Assembly (NCBI RefSeq): GCF_003586445.1
Contig: NZ_CP030028.1
Span: forward strand, 3,734,501 to 3,798,500
Direction: 5' to 3'
Length of the DNA stretch: 64,000 nt
Source: Bacillus sp. Y1
Lineage (GTDB): Bacteria > Bacillota > Bacilli > Bacillales > Cytobacillaceae
The notes under the pieces were generated by a model. It ran no database searches and had not been told where the DNA came from. It saw nothing but the letters and a program-made list of their open reading frames with translations. A program made the translations under genes and the position numbers. Shown here in pieces: positions 38,429 to 48,478 of this stretch. Position 1 is the first letter of the stretch; every line of letters starts with the position of its first letter.

Positions 38429-38457
38429 AGAGGCACCCCGGTTAAGGGAATGCCTCT
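38429..38457 (-). terminator. Rho-independent terminator of the SASP gene
   Basis: Stem AGAGGCA/TGCCTCT (38429-38435 with 38451-38457), extended by CCC/GGG, then TTTATTTG on the minus strand. Confidence 0.75.
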
Positions 38458-38486
38458 GTAGCCATTTCTCTATTTAGTTGAATTGA

Positions 38487-38687
38487 TTATTGTCTTCCGC
38501 TCATAGATTGTTGAGCAAAAGAAACTAGGCGTTTTGTAATTTCTCCACCAACAGATCCGTTAGCACGAGAAGTTGTTTCAGCACCTAAGTTAACACCAAA
38601 CTCAGTAGCGATTTCGTACTTCATTTGGTCGATAGCTTGTTGAGCACCTGCTACAAGTAATTGATTTGAATTGTTGTTGTTTGCCAT
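38487..38687 (-). CDS. sspA: Alpha/beta-type small acid-soluble spore protein
   Basis: 66 residues from ATG (38685-38687) after AAGGAGGTGATTCAC. DNA-binding spore protein that shields DNA from UV and heat. The GPR protease recognition site TEFGV is at residues 28-32 (cut between Glu29 and Phe30). Conserved [17 protein letters not shown] and [13 protein letters not shown] segments are present. A sigma-G-like promoter precedes it. Which of the several paralogues it is cannot be decided; sspA is suggested by its place next to thiI. Confidence 0.95.
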   Translation of the reverse strand: MANNNNSNQLLVAGAQQAIDQMKYEIATEFGVNLGAETTSRANGSVGGEITKRLVSFAQQSMSGRQ

Positions 38688-38709
38688 GTGAATCACCTCC
38701 TTGTGAGTA

Positions 38710-38740
38710 TAGAATGTGTCAAACACATGGCCTTCATTCA
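38710..38740 (-). promoter_or_regulatory. Sigma-G-like promoter for the SASP gene
   Basis: On the minus strand TGAATG (38735-38740), an 18-bp spacer and CATTCTA (38710-38716) fit the forespore sigma-G consensus (GHATR-N18-CATNHTA). Confidence 0.6.
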
Positions 38741-38771
38741 AATAATTACTTGGAAATTGTTCACAATTACA

Positions 38772-39983
38772 TTAGAATAATTCTCCAAATACTTGATCCT
38801 TTTTATTGTTATCTGGTTTTATTTGTATGGTTTCAATTTTATCAACCGCTTCTTGAATCAACTGCTCAAAGTCTACAAAGCTTTCGTAGTATTGAACCTT
38901 TTCAAGCTTTGGTTTTGTTTTGGGTGCTGCAGGGACAAAGACGGTACAGCAGTCCTCATAAGGCTGAATCGAAATATGATGGGTATCAATCCTTTTTGCA
39001 ATATCGATTATTTCGGATTTATCCATAGTGATTAAAGGTCTTAATATTGGAGTAGATGTCACATCATTGATTGCTAGCATACTTTCTAAGGTTTGGCTTG
39101 CCACTTGGCCTAAGCTTTCTCCCGTAACGATGGCTAATCCTTCAAATCTGCGGCGAATTTCATCTGTTATACGAAGCATCATTCGTCTAGTTGCCGTCAT
39201 TGTATAGTTTTCAGGTATTTGTTTTTGTATAAGCTGTTGAATAGCTGTAAAAGGAACGATATGGAGAGTAAAGTAACCGCCATTTAGTAATGACAACTTT
39301 TCTGCCAATTCAACTACCTTTTGTTTGGAACGCTCACTTGTAAAAGGGGGACTAAAGAAGTGAATAGCCTCTATTTCAACCCCTCTTTTCATTGCCATAT
39401 AGCCAGCAACTGGGCTATCTATTCCACCTGATAGCATCAACATGGCCTTCCCGCTAGATCCGATAGGCATTCCACCTGCCCCCATAATCGTTTCGATCGA
39501 GAGATAAACAGCTTCTGTACGTACCTCAACCTGAACGTCAATGGTTGGATTTTTCACATCTACCTTTAGATCAGGGACATTTTGTAAAATGTGAGAACCA
39601 AGAGTATAATTTAGTTGCCCCGTATCAAGAGGATATTCCTTATTCGCTCGTCTTGTTGAAATTTTAAAAGTATCTCCTACTTTATATTTGTTTAAGAATA
39701 ATTGTAAAGCCGCTTCCTTAATTTCCTCTAGCTCCAAGCTGGTCTTAATGACCGGACTAAAGGATTGAATGCCGGGAAGGATTTTTAACTTCTCAATAAT
39801 TCCCTCACCATTTTCCCCATTCAACAAAATATACATACGGTCCCTAGTTGTCTCAATAATGATGTTTGGAAATTCTGTTAGTGCACGCTTTGCACTTCTT
39901 TTCAATTTTTCTACAAACTTCGTACGATTTCGGCCCTTTGTTGATATTTCACCGTACCTTATTAAAATTCGATCGTAATTCAT
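38772..39983 (-). CDS. thiI: tRNA 4-thiouridine synthase ThiI
   Basis: Transfers sulfur to U8 of tRNA and takes part in thiamine thiazole synthesis. 403 residues: N-terminal ferredoxin-like and THUMP domains (about 1-165), then the PP-loop ATPase SGGIDSPVAGYM. No C-terminal rhodanese domain, as usual in Bacillus. The ATG shares one base with the nifZ stop (TAATG), so the pair is translationally coupled; NifZ supplies the sulfur. Confidence 0.96.
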   Translation of the reverse strand: MNYDRILIRYGEISTKGRNRTKFVEKLKRSAKRALTEFPNIIIETTRDRMYILLNGENGEGIIEKLKILPGIQSFSPVIKTSLELEEIKEAALQLFLNKYKVGDTFKISTRRANKEYPLDTGQLNYTLGSHILQNVPDLKVDVKNPTIDVQVEVRTEAVYLSIETIMGAGGMPIGSSGKAMLMLSGGIDSPVAGYMAMKRGVEIEAIHFFSPPFTSERSKQKVVELAEKLSLLNGGYFTLHIVPFTAIQQLIQKQIPENYTMTATRRMMLRITDEIRRRFEGLAIVTGESLGQVASQTLESMLAINDVTSTPILRPLITMDKSEIIDIAKRIDTHHISIQPYEDCCTVFVPAAPKTKPKLEKVQYYESFVDFEQLIQEAVDKIETIQIKPDNNKKDQVFGELF

Positions 39984-41125
39984 TAGTGCATAACCTCTCT
40001 TAGTTCAGTAACTGTTGTTTGTATGATTGAAATCGCCTTGCTCGCCTCTTCAAGAGTGTTTTCATACGATAAGCTCATGCGAATCGCACTTTCTGCGACG
40101 TCCTTTGAGACATTCATAGCCAATAGCGTATGGCTTACAGCCTTCTTTTTTGAAGAACATGCACTTGTCGTCGAGACGATTAACCCTTTCTCTTCTAACG
40201 CATGTACAAATACTTCTCCTCTAAATCCTTTTACAGAGAAATTTATGATATGAGGAGCTCGTCCCCTGCTTGGAGTATGAATGACAACATCTACAAGCGT
40301 TTGTAGTTCTTTAAGAAGATAATATTGAACTTTGGATATTTGACTTAACTTTGTTTCATAACTTTGTAAAGTTAGTCTCAATGCTTTTGCCATTGAAACA
40401 GCACCAGCAACATTCTCCGTCCCACTTCGGAGCTTCCATTCTTGATTTCCTCCTGAAAAAAGTGGAGAAATTTGGACCCCCTCACGAACGACTAACACTC
40501 CTGTTCCCTTTAACCCATGAAATTTATGTGCTGATATCGAGCACAAATCAATATGATGTTTTTGAATATCGAGTGCTACTTTTCCAACCCCTTGTACATA
40601 ATCCACATGAAATAATATTTTTGAATATCCTTTTAGCATGTTGCCGATTTCTTCAATAGGCTGAATTGTACCAACCTCATTATTTACATGCATGATCGAC
40701 ACTAATATCGTATCGTGACAGATGGCATCCTCAATATCGGAAACAGACACTCTACCTTCTTCATCAACTGGAATGACCGTTATTCGAAACCCTAGTTCCA
40801 TCAGCTGTTGAAACGCCTCTCTTACGGAAGCATGTTCAACCGCTGATGTAATAATATGTTTCCCTCTGTTTCGATACATAAGAGCTGTACCTTTAATTGC
40901 TAGGTTATTGCTCTCCGTACCTCCGGATGTAAAGTAAACCTCGCTCGGATTTACTTGTAATAGCTCACCTATTTGTTTTCTAGCTTGAGCTAACAGACTT
41001 TCCGCTTCTATACCTAATCGATGAATAGACGAAGGATTGCCAAAAAAATCACTTGAAACTTTTACAAATGAATCCACAACTTCTGGAAATGGTTTTGTTG
41101 TTGCACTGTTATCAAAATAAATCAT
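39983..41125 (-). CDS. nifZ: Cysteine desulfurase NifZ (IscS-like)
   Basis: PLP enzyme that mobilises sulfur from cysteine and hands it to ThiI. 380 residues from ATG (41123-41125) after AAAGGGGTCTTCAGAC, giving the family's MIYFDNSATTKP start; an in-frame start 14 codons upstream is less likely. PLP Lys in SISAHKFHGLKG; active-site Cys in STTSACSSKKK near 323. Operon with thiI, as in B. subtilis. Confidence 0.94.
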   Translation of the reverse strand: MIYFDNSATTKPFPEVVDSFVKVSSDFFGNPSSIHRLGIEAESLLAQARKQIGELLQVNPSEVYFTSGGTESNNLAIKGTALMYRNRGKHIITSAVEHASVREAFQQLMELGFRITVIPVDEEGRVSVSDIEDAICHDTILVSIMHVNNEVGTIQPIEEIGNMLKGYSKILFHVDYVQGVGKVALDIQKHHIDLCSISAHKFHGLKGTGVLVVREGVQISPLFSGGNQEWKLRSGTENVAGAVSMAKALRLTLQSYETKLSQISKVQYYLLKELQTLVDVVIHTPSRGRAPHIINFSVKGFRGEVFVHALEEKGLIVSTTSACSSKKKAVSHTLLAMNVSKDVAESAIRMSLSYENTLEEASKAISIIQTTVTELREVMH

Positions 41126-41211
41126 GTCTGAAGACCCCTTTATCTTACCAATCACGGGTAAACTCAACTAATAATGTTATCATATAAATGACAATCAGGA
41201 AAACGAATAGG

Positions 41212-41241
41212 AAAAGACCGCTTCAAAAAAAGCGGTCTTTT
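41212..41241 (-). terminator. Rho-independent terminator of ezrA
   Basis: Perfect 12-bp stem (41212-41223 with 41230-41241) just after the ezrA stop. Confidence 0.85.
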
Positions 41242-41245
41242 CCAT

Positions 41246-42943
41246 TTAAACCTCTACCGTTTCTTGTAATAAAGCTTCAATTCGCTTTAATGCACCAGGC
41301 TCTACTTCCTCAATGGAGGTTGCAGCAACTTCCAGTGCTGCTTGATAATCATAGCTTCTAAAAGCAATTTCCGCATCAACCAAAGCTTTTTGTACAGCCG
41401 GATAACTGCTCCGGTATCTATTACCATACTGTATAACCTTTTCAGATAGGAGAACCGTCTCAATGAGCTGAGAGGTATGGTCATATACTTTATCTACCGT
41501 CATAACAGCCACCTCTAAGTATTTTTGAACGGTAGGTATATTTAATGGCTTTTCTTCTAGCTTTGTTTTTACATTAGAAATGCTCTCTCTCGCATCCTCT
41601 AATAAATAACGATATTCTTCTGGAAGACCTGGAATATTGCTTTTATTTATAAGACGAATGCAATCAGCAATTTTTTTGGAAAGTTCAACTACTGTCTCCC
41701 GTGCGGCAATTTCATCTTTTCTAAGTGTTTGCAGTCTTTCAGCGTATTCTTTTTGCTCTAGAGTTAATTTTTCAAGCTCGAGCTTTAACTCAGCTAGCTC
41801 ATCCTTTAGTATCGTAAGAGCCGTTTCATCAGCTACAATTTTGTGTTCTAGTACTTCAAAGCGTTTCATTAACTGAGCAAGTTTCTTTTCAAACTGTGCT
41901 TGCCCTTCTACTTCACTCTCTTCAAGGTGATAACTTTGCTGTACTTCCTGCACTTCAAACTTCAGTACATTATTTTCTTCCTTTACTGCAAATAACATGC
42001 TTCTCGTTGGCTCTTCGTTTTCTATAACAAACCGTTTGGCATTAACCTCTTGTTCCAATAGATCATAAATAACTTCAATTTTTTCCTTTACTTCATCTAT
42101 TTTCTTTTGAAGCTGATCAATCTCGGTTTGTTCAATTAACTCCAAACATGCATTGACTTCTGAATGAAGTTTTTCTAACTCCTCTTCAAAATGAAGATGT
42201 TCTAGCGGATAGCTTTGATTCTGCATCTCACGGAATCCGTCTCTCAGATTCTCAATTTCTGAAGGAATACTTGATTGGCATTCTATGAGTAAATTTGGAA
42301 TAGCATCCATCTTCTTGCTCAATTCATCTGTCTTTGACTGAATTAAAAGCACAACCTCACGAGCTTGCAGATAATCGCCATTTTCTGTTCTTTCCTCAAA
42401 ATTAGTAAAACATGCTACTATTTCATCCAGAAGGACTTCTAACTTAGCTTCTGCACGTCCAAAATTATGACGATGTGCAAGTAGAGTTTTGCGGCGCTCA
42501 CGATACACCTCTTTTAACTCTTCAATTTCTATTCTATTTTTCTCTTCACTTCCAACCAATTCATTGATTTCGTCAAGTAACTTTTGAATTTTATCTTCCG
42601 TTTCTTTTAAATGAGAATCAATGGCACGCTGAACCTGTTTTGCTTTATTAAAGCGGTAGCGGTCAATGTATTCCTCCGCATCAAATAGATACTCTTCTAC
42701 CTCTGGAAGCTGACTGGTTACGATGTCATCCCAATCATTTCTCCAGTTCTCGAATAGTTCTTCAGTTTCTCCCGTCATATTAAGCTGTTTTACCTTCGAC
42801 ATTTCATCAAGGACTGGGCGATTCGTAATATCTATTTTCCAGTTCTCCAGACGGTCAATTTCTTTATAAAGCTTTTTTTTCATCGTATATCCAATCACGT
42901 ACAGAGCTAGTAAAAGAACTAAGCCCCCGATTATGTACTCCAT
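41246..42943 (-). CDS. ezrA: Septation ring formation regulator EzrA
   Basis: Membrane-anchored negative regulator of FtsZ ring assembly. 565 residues, near the family's 562. One N-terminal membrane helix (residues 3-21) with the body in the cytosol, then four to five long coiled-coil/spectrin-like repeats very rich in E, K and L. ATG follows GGGGGCTTAAC. The conserved C-terminal QNR-like patch appears as QYGNRYRSSYP. Monocistronic between nifZ and a divergent PHP gene. Confidence 0.96.
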   Translation of the reverse strand: MEYIIGGLVLLLALYVIGYTMKKKLYKEIDRLENWKIDITNRPVLDEMSKVKQLNMTGETEELFENWRNDWDDIVTSQLPEVEEYLFDAEEYIDRYRFNKAKQVQRAIDSHLKETEDKIQKLLDEINELVGSEEKNRIEIEELKEVYRERRKTLLAHRHNFGRAEAKLEVLLDEIVACFTNFEERTENGDYLQAREVVLLIQSKTDELSKKMDAIPNLLIECQSSIPSEIENLRDGFREMQNQSYPLEHLHFEEELEKLHSEVNACLELIEQTEIDQLQKKIDEVKEKIEVIYDLLEQEVNAKRFVIENEEPTRSMLFAVKEENNVLKFEVQEVQQSYHLEESEVEGQAQFEKKLAQLMKRFEVLEHKIVADETALTILKDELAELKLELEKLTLEQKEYAERLQTLRKDEIAARETVVELSKKIADCIRLINKSNIPGLPEEYRYLLEDARESISNVKTKLEEKPLNIPTVQKYLEVAVMTVDKVYDHTSQLIETVLLSEKVIQYGNRYRSSYPAVQKALVDAEIAFRSYDYQAALEVAATSIEEVEPGALKRIEALLQETVEV

Positions 42944-43162
42944 GTTAAGCCCCCTGTTCTCATCCGAGCTACATTTATGTTATCTATATAAAGGTTCATA
43001 TAAATGTATTTTCAATGCTCTTATGATACCATGTAAACGACATTTTTTGACTATTAATTTCAAATTTTTTGTACTAAAATTTATTTACAATCACTTTAGC
43101 TACATCACATCTCTCTTTTCGACAAATACTGCAAAAATCATAAACAAGGAGGCTTACTCATC

Positions 43163-43954
43163 ATGCGTGATGGTCATGTCCATTCAAAGTTTTGTCCCCA
43201 TGGTTCGAAAGATGCTTTTCAAACCTATATTGAGCACGCAATAGAACTTGGAATTACCACTATCTCATTTACGGAACACGCTCCTCTTCCAGCTGGCTTT
43301 ACCGATCCAACCCCCCTTCAAGACAGCGCTATGAAAATGGAGGATTTACCGGCATATTTAGAAGAGCTAGCTGTTCTAAGAGAAAAATATAAAGGACAGA
43401 TTACCATACATACAGGTTTAGAAGTAGATTTCATTGAGGGATTTGAAAAAGAAACAACAGATTTTCTAAACAAATACGGTCCATCTCTGACTGATAGTAT
43501 TTTGTCAGTCCATTTTTTAAAGCATGAAGGAGAATATGATTGTTTAGATTATAGTCCTGACGTATTTAGTGATATGATTAAGCGCTATGGTGGGATAGAA
43601 AACGTATATGAAGCCTACTACCGAACGCTTTTGCTGTCCATAAAATCCAATTTAGGAAGTTATAAACCTAAGCGTATCGGACATATAACTTTAGTTAATA
43701 AATTCCAAAAAAAATATCCTTGTCCAGTTAGCTTTAACAAGGAGATACAAAGTATTTTGATAAAAATGAAACAAAAAAACTACGAGCTCGATTATAACGG
43801 AGCTGGAACAGCAAAGCCGTTATGTCGGGAACCTTATCCGCCAACAGCGATAGCTAACCAAGCCATTCAATTAAACATTCCGATGGTATATGGATCGGAT
43901 GCTCATCAAGCGAAGGAACTCCTTCAAGGGTATGAGCAATTACTTAGGAGTTAA
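43163..43954 (+). CDS. hisJ: PHP-family histidinol-phosphatase
   Basis: Dephosphorylates histidinol phosphate in histidine synthesis. 263 residues, PHP fold. Metal ligands: [12 protein letters not shown] (His5, His7), [25 protein letters not shown], and the C-terminal [10 protein letters not shown] follows AGGAGGCTTACTCATC. Known as HisJ/HisK in Bacillus and placed between ezrA and refZ there too. Convergent with refZ. Confidence 0.94.
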   Translation: MRDGHVHSKFCPHGSKDAFQTYIEHAIELGITTISFTEHAPLPAGFTDPTPLQDSAMKMEDLPAYLEELAVLREKYKGQITIHTGLEVDFIEGFEKETTDFLNKYGPSLTDSILSVHFLKHEGEYDCLDYSPDVFSDMIKRYGGIENVYEAYYRTLLLSIKSNLGSYKPKRIGHITLVNKFQKKYPCPVSFNKEIQSILIKMKQKNYELDYNGAGTAKPLCREPYPPTAIANQAIQLNIPMVYGSDAHQAKELLQGYEQLLRS

Positions 43955-43959
43955 AACGA

Positions 43960-44583
43960 TTAAAACACTAATTCCTTTGGATGGTGGGGAGTTAATACTC
44001 CTTCAATCCAGTTATTGATTTCACCAATATATTTCTGTGTAAAATACGGTTCATGAGGAAAAACATGAAGAACCTCTGAGAGATAATGAGTATTAAGAAA
44101 AGGCATGGATAAAAGCGATTTGAGTTGAACAATAGTAAAAGTGACAGACACTTGTCTGAACTCTCCAGTTATGATTCCTTCCTCAATGACAGCTTTAAAA
44201 TAATACTTTTCCTTTGCAAAGTACGTACTCATTATTTCTCGAACCGTTTGCGAATCAATGGACATTTCTCTTAATATTAATCTTGTCAGCTGCATGTTCT
44301 CCGTGTGGTAATTAATAATGCTTTCAGCCATTTTCTGAAGTGTTGCCTTTGCTCCTTGGTCAATACATAAAAATGCTGATTCAAGCTCTGCAATATACGT
44401 TTCAAAATACTTTAAAAAGCAATACTCAAGTAGACCATGTTTATTCTGGAAATAGTAGGAGATGTTAGAGACGTTGCTGTTTGCCTTTTGGGCAATATCT
44501 CGAATCGTTGTTCCTGAAAACCCCTTCGTGTTAAAAAGATAAATTGCTGCCTCGACAATGGAATCCTTTGAATTTTTCTTCAT
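43960..44583 (-). CDS. refZ: RefZ, TetR-like Z-ring regulator
   Basis: 207 residues from ATG (44581-44583) after GGAGGTGGTTCCAA. N-terminal TetR HTH with FNTKGFSGTTIRDIAQKANS and SNISYYFQNKHGLLEYCF, then a helical dimer domain. In B. subtilis RefZ (YttP) binds sites near the origin and helps reposition the Z ring and capture the chromosome at sporulation. It sits beside hisJ and ytsP, as expected. Confidence 0.9.
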   Translation of the reverse strand: MKKNSKDSIVEAAIYLFNTKGFSGTTIRDIAQKANSNVSNISYYFQNKHGLLEYCFLKYFETYIAELESAFLCIDQGAKATLQKMAESIINYHTENMQLTRLILREMSIDSQTVREIMSTYFAKEKYYFKAVIEEGIITGEFRQVSVTFTIVQLKSLLSMPFLNTHYLSEVLHVFPHEPYFTQKYIGEINNWIEGVLTPHHPKELVF

Positions 44584-44733
44584 TTGGAACCACCTCCATC
44601 TCTTAATCACAGAAAATAGCCTTATGTATTAACATTCTTTATTCGACATTTGTTCTCCTGTATAAAAAACTCGACAAAGTCTTCTTGTTTTCGCTAAAAT
44701 ATGATAATTACCTATGTGTTTGGAGGGAAGGAA

Positions 44734-45216
44734 ATGTTTGAAGTAAAGCATTACGAAGGGACGAGAGAGGAAAATTATCGTCTATTAATAAAACAACTGA
44801 AGGCGCTTCTAGAAGGCGAAACGAACTCGATTGCCAATTTAAGCAATGCGTCATCTCTTTTAAATCAATTTTTGTCTGACGTCAACTGGGTTGGTTTTTA
44901 CTTAATGGATGGGGACAAAGAATTAGTGCTAGGACCATTCCAAGGCCTGCCTGCATGTGTAAGAATTCCTCTTGGTCGGGGTGTTTGCGGAACTAGTGCG
45001 AAAGAAAGAAAGACGATTTTGGTTGAGGATGTTCATCAATTTCCTGGACATATTGCATGTGATGCAGCTTCTCAATCAGAAATTGTTGTTCCCATGATAA
45101 AAGAAGGACAACTTCTGGGAGTTCTAGATATAGATTCACCTAGCAAGAACCGTTTTGACACTTTAGATCAAAAAATGCTTGAGCAATTTATTGATGAATT
45201 AATTAATCACTTATAA
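44734..45216 (+). CDS. ytsP: Free methionine-R-sulfoxide reductase (GAF domain)
   Basis: 160 residues, single GAF domain. The three conserved fRMsr cysteines are present: Cys75 (LPACVRIPLGRG), Cys85 (GVCGTSA) and Cys109 (HIACDAAS). Reduces free methionine-R-sulfoxide using thioredoxin. ATG 44734 follows TTGGAGGGAAGGAA; an upstream in-frame ATG has no ribosome site. Corresponds to YtsP. Convergent with a methionine lyase-like gene. Confidence 0.94.
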   Translation: MFEVKHYEGTREENYRLLIKQLKALLEGETNSIANLSNASSLLNQFLSDVNWVGFYLMDGDKELVLGPFQGLPACVRIPLGRGVCGTSAKERKTILVEDVHQFPGHIACDAASQSEIVVPMIKEGQLLGVLDIDSPSKNRFDTLDQKMLEQFIDELINHL

Positions 45217-45239
45217 AAGAGGCAGATGGTCTGCCTCTT
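45217..45239. terminator. Bidirectional terminator between ytsP and the PLP lyase gene
   Basis: Perfect 10-bp stem (45217-45226 with 45230-45239) containing A and T tracts on both sides. Confidence 0.82.
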
Positions 45240-46431
45240 ATTTATATAAAGCGTTCAAAGCATGATCCAAATCTTCCTGAATATCTCCCCATGCTTCTAA
45301 CCCAACCGATAACCGTATCAAATTATCTTGTATCCCCATCTTTTCTCTCTCTGCTTTCGGAACAACTGAGTGGGTCATCGTTGCTGGGTGCTGTATTAAG
45401 GTTTCCGCATCACCTAGACTAACAGCAATCTTTATTAACTGTAACTGGTTCATAAACTTCTGTGCTTCTTCCACCCCTCCATGCAAAGTAAAAGAAAGTA
45501 ATCCGCCTGCCTGACGCATTTGCTTTTTCATTATTATATAGTCTGGATGCTTACTATCCCCTGGGTAGAATACTTGATTCACAGCCACATGCTCACTTAA
45601 AAACGAGTGAATCTTCCTAGCATTCTCACAATGCCGATCCATTCTTACCGGCAAGGTTTTCAACCCTCTTAATAGCAACCAAGCATCAAACGGCGAAATA
45701 ATTCCTCCAATATCTTTTTGTGTGGTCATTGCCATTTCTTGAAGGAAATCACGCTTTCCAACAACGATACCAGCAATCACATCCCCATGCCCACATATAT
45801 ATTTAGTTGCACTATGAACGACAACATCGCAACCAAGCTCAAGAGGTGTCTGTAAATAAGGAGAACAAAACGTATTATCAACAACAACAGGAATCCCTTT
45901 TTCTTTTCCAACTGCAGCAATCATTTCTAGGTCAACAAGCTTCATGGTTGGATTGATTGGGGTTTCCACATAAATGCACGTAGTTTCAGGCTTGATGGCT
46001 TGTAAAAGCTGTTCCTTTGTTTCCATCTCTGAAAAGTTATATGTGATTTGATATTTATGATTTAGCATCTTGAGCAAACCAAAAGTACATCCGTACACAC
46101 CTTGAGAACAGAGAACATGGTCACCTGCTTTCGTAAGAGAAACTAATACAGCCGACACGGCAGCCATACCTGAACCAAATGCTAGAGCGGCTTCCCCTTT
46201 CTCAATTGCTGCCATTCTCTCTTCAAGTATAGAAACGGTTGGATTACCTAAACGGGAGTAAATATATCCTAAATCTTCTCCAGCAAACCTCTTTTCCCCT
46301 TGCTCTGCAGTTGCAAAGCAATACGTAGATGTCTGAAAAATAGGCGGAACTAAGCTGCCTTCAAATGAACTAGCATCATAACCATGATGAATCACTTCTG
46401 TTTCAATTTTAAAAGATTTTTTCTCTCCCAT
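45238..46431 (-). CDS. Methionine gamma-lyase-like PLP enzyme
   Basis: 397 residues, Cys/Met-metabolism PLP family. PLP Lys210 in SATKYICGHGD; phosphate-site IYSRLGNPTV; MALRGLK-type LLRGLKTLPVRMDRHCENA. Cys115 in GVYGCTFGLL is the cysteine typical of methionine gamma-lyases, which favours that call (methionine to methanethiol, ammonia and 2-oxobutyrate) over cystathionine gamma-synthase/lyase. ATG follows AAAGGAGGAGCAT. A perfect cre palindrome sits just before the ribosome site, implying carbon catabolite repression and a catabolic role. Confidence 0.85.
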   Translation of the reverse strand: MGEKKSFKIETEVIHHGYDASSFEGSLVPPIFQTSTYCFATAEQGEKRFAGEDLGYIYSRLGNPTVSILEERMAAIEKGEAALAFGSGMAAVSAVLVSLTKAGDHVLCSQGVYGCTFGLLKMLNHKYQITYNFSEMETKEQLLQAIKPETTCIYVETPINPTMKLVDLEMIAAVGKEKGIPVVVDNTFCSPYLQTPLELGCDVVVHSATKYICGHGDVIAGIVVGKRDFLQEMAMTTQKDIGGIISPFDAWLLLRGLKTLPVRMDRHCENARKIHSFLSEHVAVNQVFYPGDSKHPDYIIMKKQMRQAGGLLSFTLHGGVEEAQKFMNQLQLIKIAVSLGDAETLIQHPATMTHSVVPKAEREKMGIQDNLIRLSVGLEAWGDIQEDLDHALNALYK

Positions 46432-46444
46432 ATGCTCCTCCTTT

Positions 46445-46458
46445 TGTAAACGCTTACA
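46445..46458 (-). promoter_or_regulatory. CcpA cre site before the methionine lyase gene
   Basis: TGTAAACGCTTACA is a full match to the cre consensus and nearly perfectly palindromic. It lies 5 bp upstream of the ribosome site of the PLP lyase, where bound CcpA would block elongation or initiation. Confidence 0.75.
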
Positions 46459-46514
46459 CTTTTATCATGAATCTCTCTTTACTAGCATATGTGATACCTT
46501 TCCAAATGGAAAGT

Positions 46515-46545
46515 AAAAAGGAGCTCGAAATTTGAGCTCCTTTTT
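46515..46545 (-). terminator. Rho-independent terminator of the diguanylate cyclase gene
   Basis: 12-bp stem (46515-46526 with 46534-46545) ending in a T5 run on the minus strand. Confidence 0.8.
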
Positions 46546-48413
46546 TAAGGTGATGTTATCTTTTCTTGAACCACAACTCGATCCTTGCCCGTATCCTTTG
46601 CTATATAAAGGGCTGTGTCCGCTCGCTTGAACAAGTTTGTAAAGTTATCTGGATTGTCCACATTCCAATACGAAACCCCACAGGAAATGGTTATTGATGG
46701 TTTAGATAATTCCCTTACTTTATCTACTAATCGGTTTGCAATGCTTATTCCCACTTCAAGTGGGATACGTGGTAGATAAACAGCAAGTTCCTCTCCACCC
46801 CAACGGGCACCAATATCACTTTCTCTTATATTACTTTTTATAATATCCGCAACTTGGATAAGGATTTCATCTCCAACTTGGTGTCCATATTTATCATTAA
46901 CACCTTTAAAATTATCAATATCAATTAAAAGGAAGGTTCCTTGCTGATCTTCATCAAGTGATTCATGAACCTTTGCATCTAAATAGTTCCTTGAGTACAG
47001 CTTTGTTAAATGATCTGTAACAACCATTTTCTCTAATTCTTCTCTAAGCATAGAATTTGTAAAAGCTAAGGTAGAATGATGAATTAATGACTGCATTAAC
47101 TTAAAGGTCTCGAAAGAAAAATGATACGGCTCGGTATGCATTACGAGAGCTATCCCTTTAATTACTCCAGATTGTACCATTGGAACCGCCATAATGGAAC
47201 GATATTGTTGTACATCATGATCGAGGTTTATTTCTATATCTCCAATAAAAATGGAATCATGTTCTCTCTTCAATCTGTCGACTACGTATTGAACGTATGC
47301 CATGGACGCTTCCGTATCAAAAAATGGTGTCGAACCTGCTAATACGCTAATTGGTCTCAAATCCGACGATAGCAATACAAAGCAAACCTCTTCCGCATCA
47401 AACGACTGAACAATTTGTTCCGTCATGTACGACATTGTTTCGGTCAATCGCAAATTAGAATTTAAACGATGCGAAGTCTCATTGATCAATTGAAGGTCAG
47501 CAATTAATCGTTTTGATTGCTGATAGAGCTGTGCATTTTCAAGCGCAGAACCAGCGGTATTTGCTAATAGTTTTATAAACTCCACTTCGTTACTTGGAAA
47601 CGTCAATGTGTCTGGAGCAATAACTTGGAGTACTCCGTATACACCTTGTTTTCCTTTTAAAGGTGCATAAAGAACGGAACGCCGTTCGTTCAAAGAATCC
47701 TCCATTTGGATCGTACCAGTAACATAGGCTTCCATCGCTGCTAAATTTTCACTATCATATTCCAAATCCTTAATTGGCAGTTCGCTATGATTATCATTAT
47801 CATGAGACAGCATTAAGTAGTACGTAAAACTCGGATATACTTCTTGAAGCGTATAGATAATCTCACCTAGCACAGCATCCATATCCATTGTAGAATGAAA
47901 TTTTTCATTCACACGAAATAGCTGTTTATAACGTTTCTCTTCCATAACAATTTTGTATAATTCTTGAGCCTTCTGTACAAATGACGAGCACACAATCGCA
48001 AATTGTTCAAACCACTCTTGGTTAGAAGGGGTAATAGATGATTGATTCCCTTTTAAGCATAAAACACCTAAATTCCTGCCCGATTTCGCAAGTGGAATAA
48101 GTACTTGGTAGTCCTTAAAGCTCAGGTCTGTTGGGGAAAAATCTATCGTTTTCAATGAACTTAACCAGCCACTTGAAACGTTGGATGGTATAACCCCCAT
48201 TTTGTTTTCGATTGTAGAAACTTCAAAGGAAAATTGGTTATTCCAAGCATGACAAATGAACAAAGTAACTTCATCAAGCTCGAGCATTTTTTGAATCGTT
48301 TTAAGCATGGTCTTTAAAACATTTTGATAGTGAAAAACTCCTGACTCCGTGTCAATTAGATCAAAGAACTGACTTTTAAGTGTTTCAATTGATTTATCAG
48401 TAAGAAATCTCAT
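46545..48413 (-). CDS. dgcP: GAF-GGDEF diguanylate cyclase DgcP (YtrP)
   Basis: About 622 residues from ATG (48411-48413) after AGGTGATGACGTA; an ATG 16 codons upstream lacks a spaced ribosome site. Three GAF-like sensor regions (about 30-170, 180-320, 325-460) precede a GGDEF domain. The active site is intact as RWGGEELAVYL (near 536), and the inhibitory I-site RESD lies five residues before it, so product inhibition is likely. It should make cyclic di-GMP. No membrane span. Matches YtrP/DgcP at the same locus. Confidence 0.9.
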   Translation of the reverse strand: MRFLTDKSIETLKSQFFDLIDTESGVFHYQNVLKTMLKTIQKMLELDEVTLFICHAWNNQFSFEVSTIENKMGVIPSNVSSGWLSSLKTIDFSPTDLSFKDYQVLIPLAKSGRNLGVLCLKGNQSSITPSNQEWFEQFAIVCSSFVQKAQELYKIVMEEKRYKQLFRVNEKFHSTMDMDAVLGEIIYTLQEVYPSFTYYLMLSHDNDNHSELPIKDLEYDSENLAAMEAYVTGTIQMEDSLNERRSVLYAPLKGKQGVYGVLQVIAPDTLTFPSNEVEFIKLLANTAGSALENAQLYQQSKRLIADLQLINETSHRLNSNLRLTETMSYMTEQIVQSFDAEEVCFVLLSSDLRPISVLAGSTPFFDTEASMAYVQYVVDRLKREHDSIFIGDIEINLDHDVQQYRSIMAVPMVQSGVIKGIALVMHTEPYHFSFETFKLMQSLIHHSTLAFTNSMLREELEKMVVTDHLTKLYSRNYLDAKVHESLDEDQQGTFLLIDIDNFKGVNDKYGHQVGDEILIQVADIIKSNIRESDIGARWGGEELAVYLPRIPLEVGISIANRLVDKVRELSKPSITISCGVSYWNVDNPDNFTNLFKRADTALYIAKDTGKDRVVVQEKITSP

Positions 48414-48478
48414 TACGTCATCACCTAATACCTTAGCTGGTATGAAACCATTTGATCCCATCCCGCATGAAATATATA

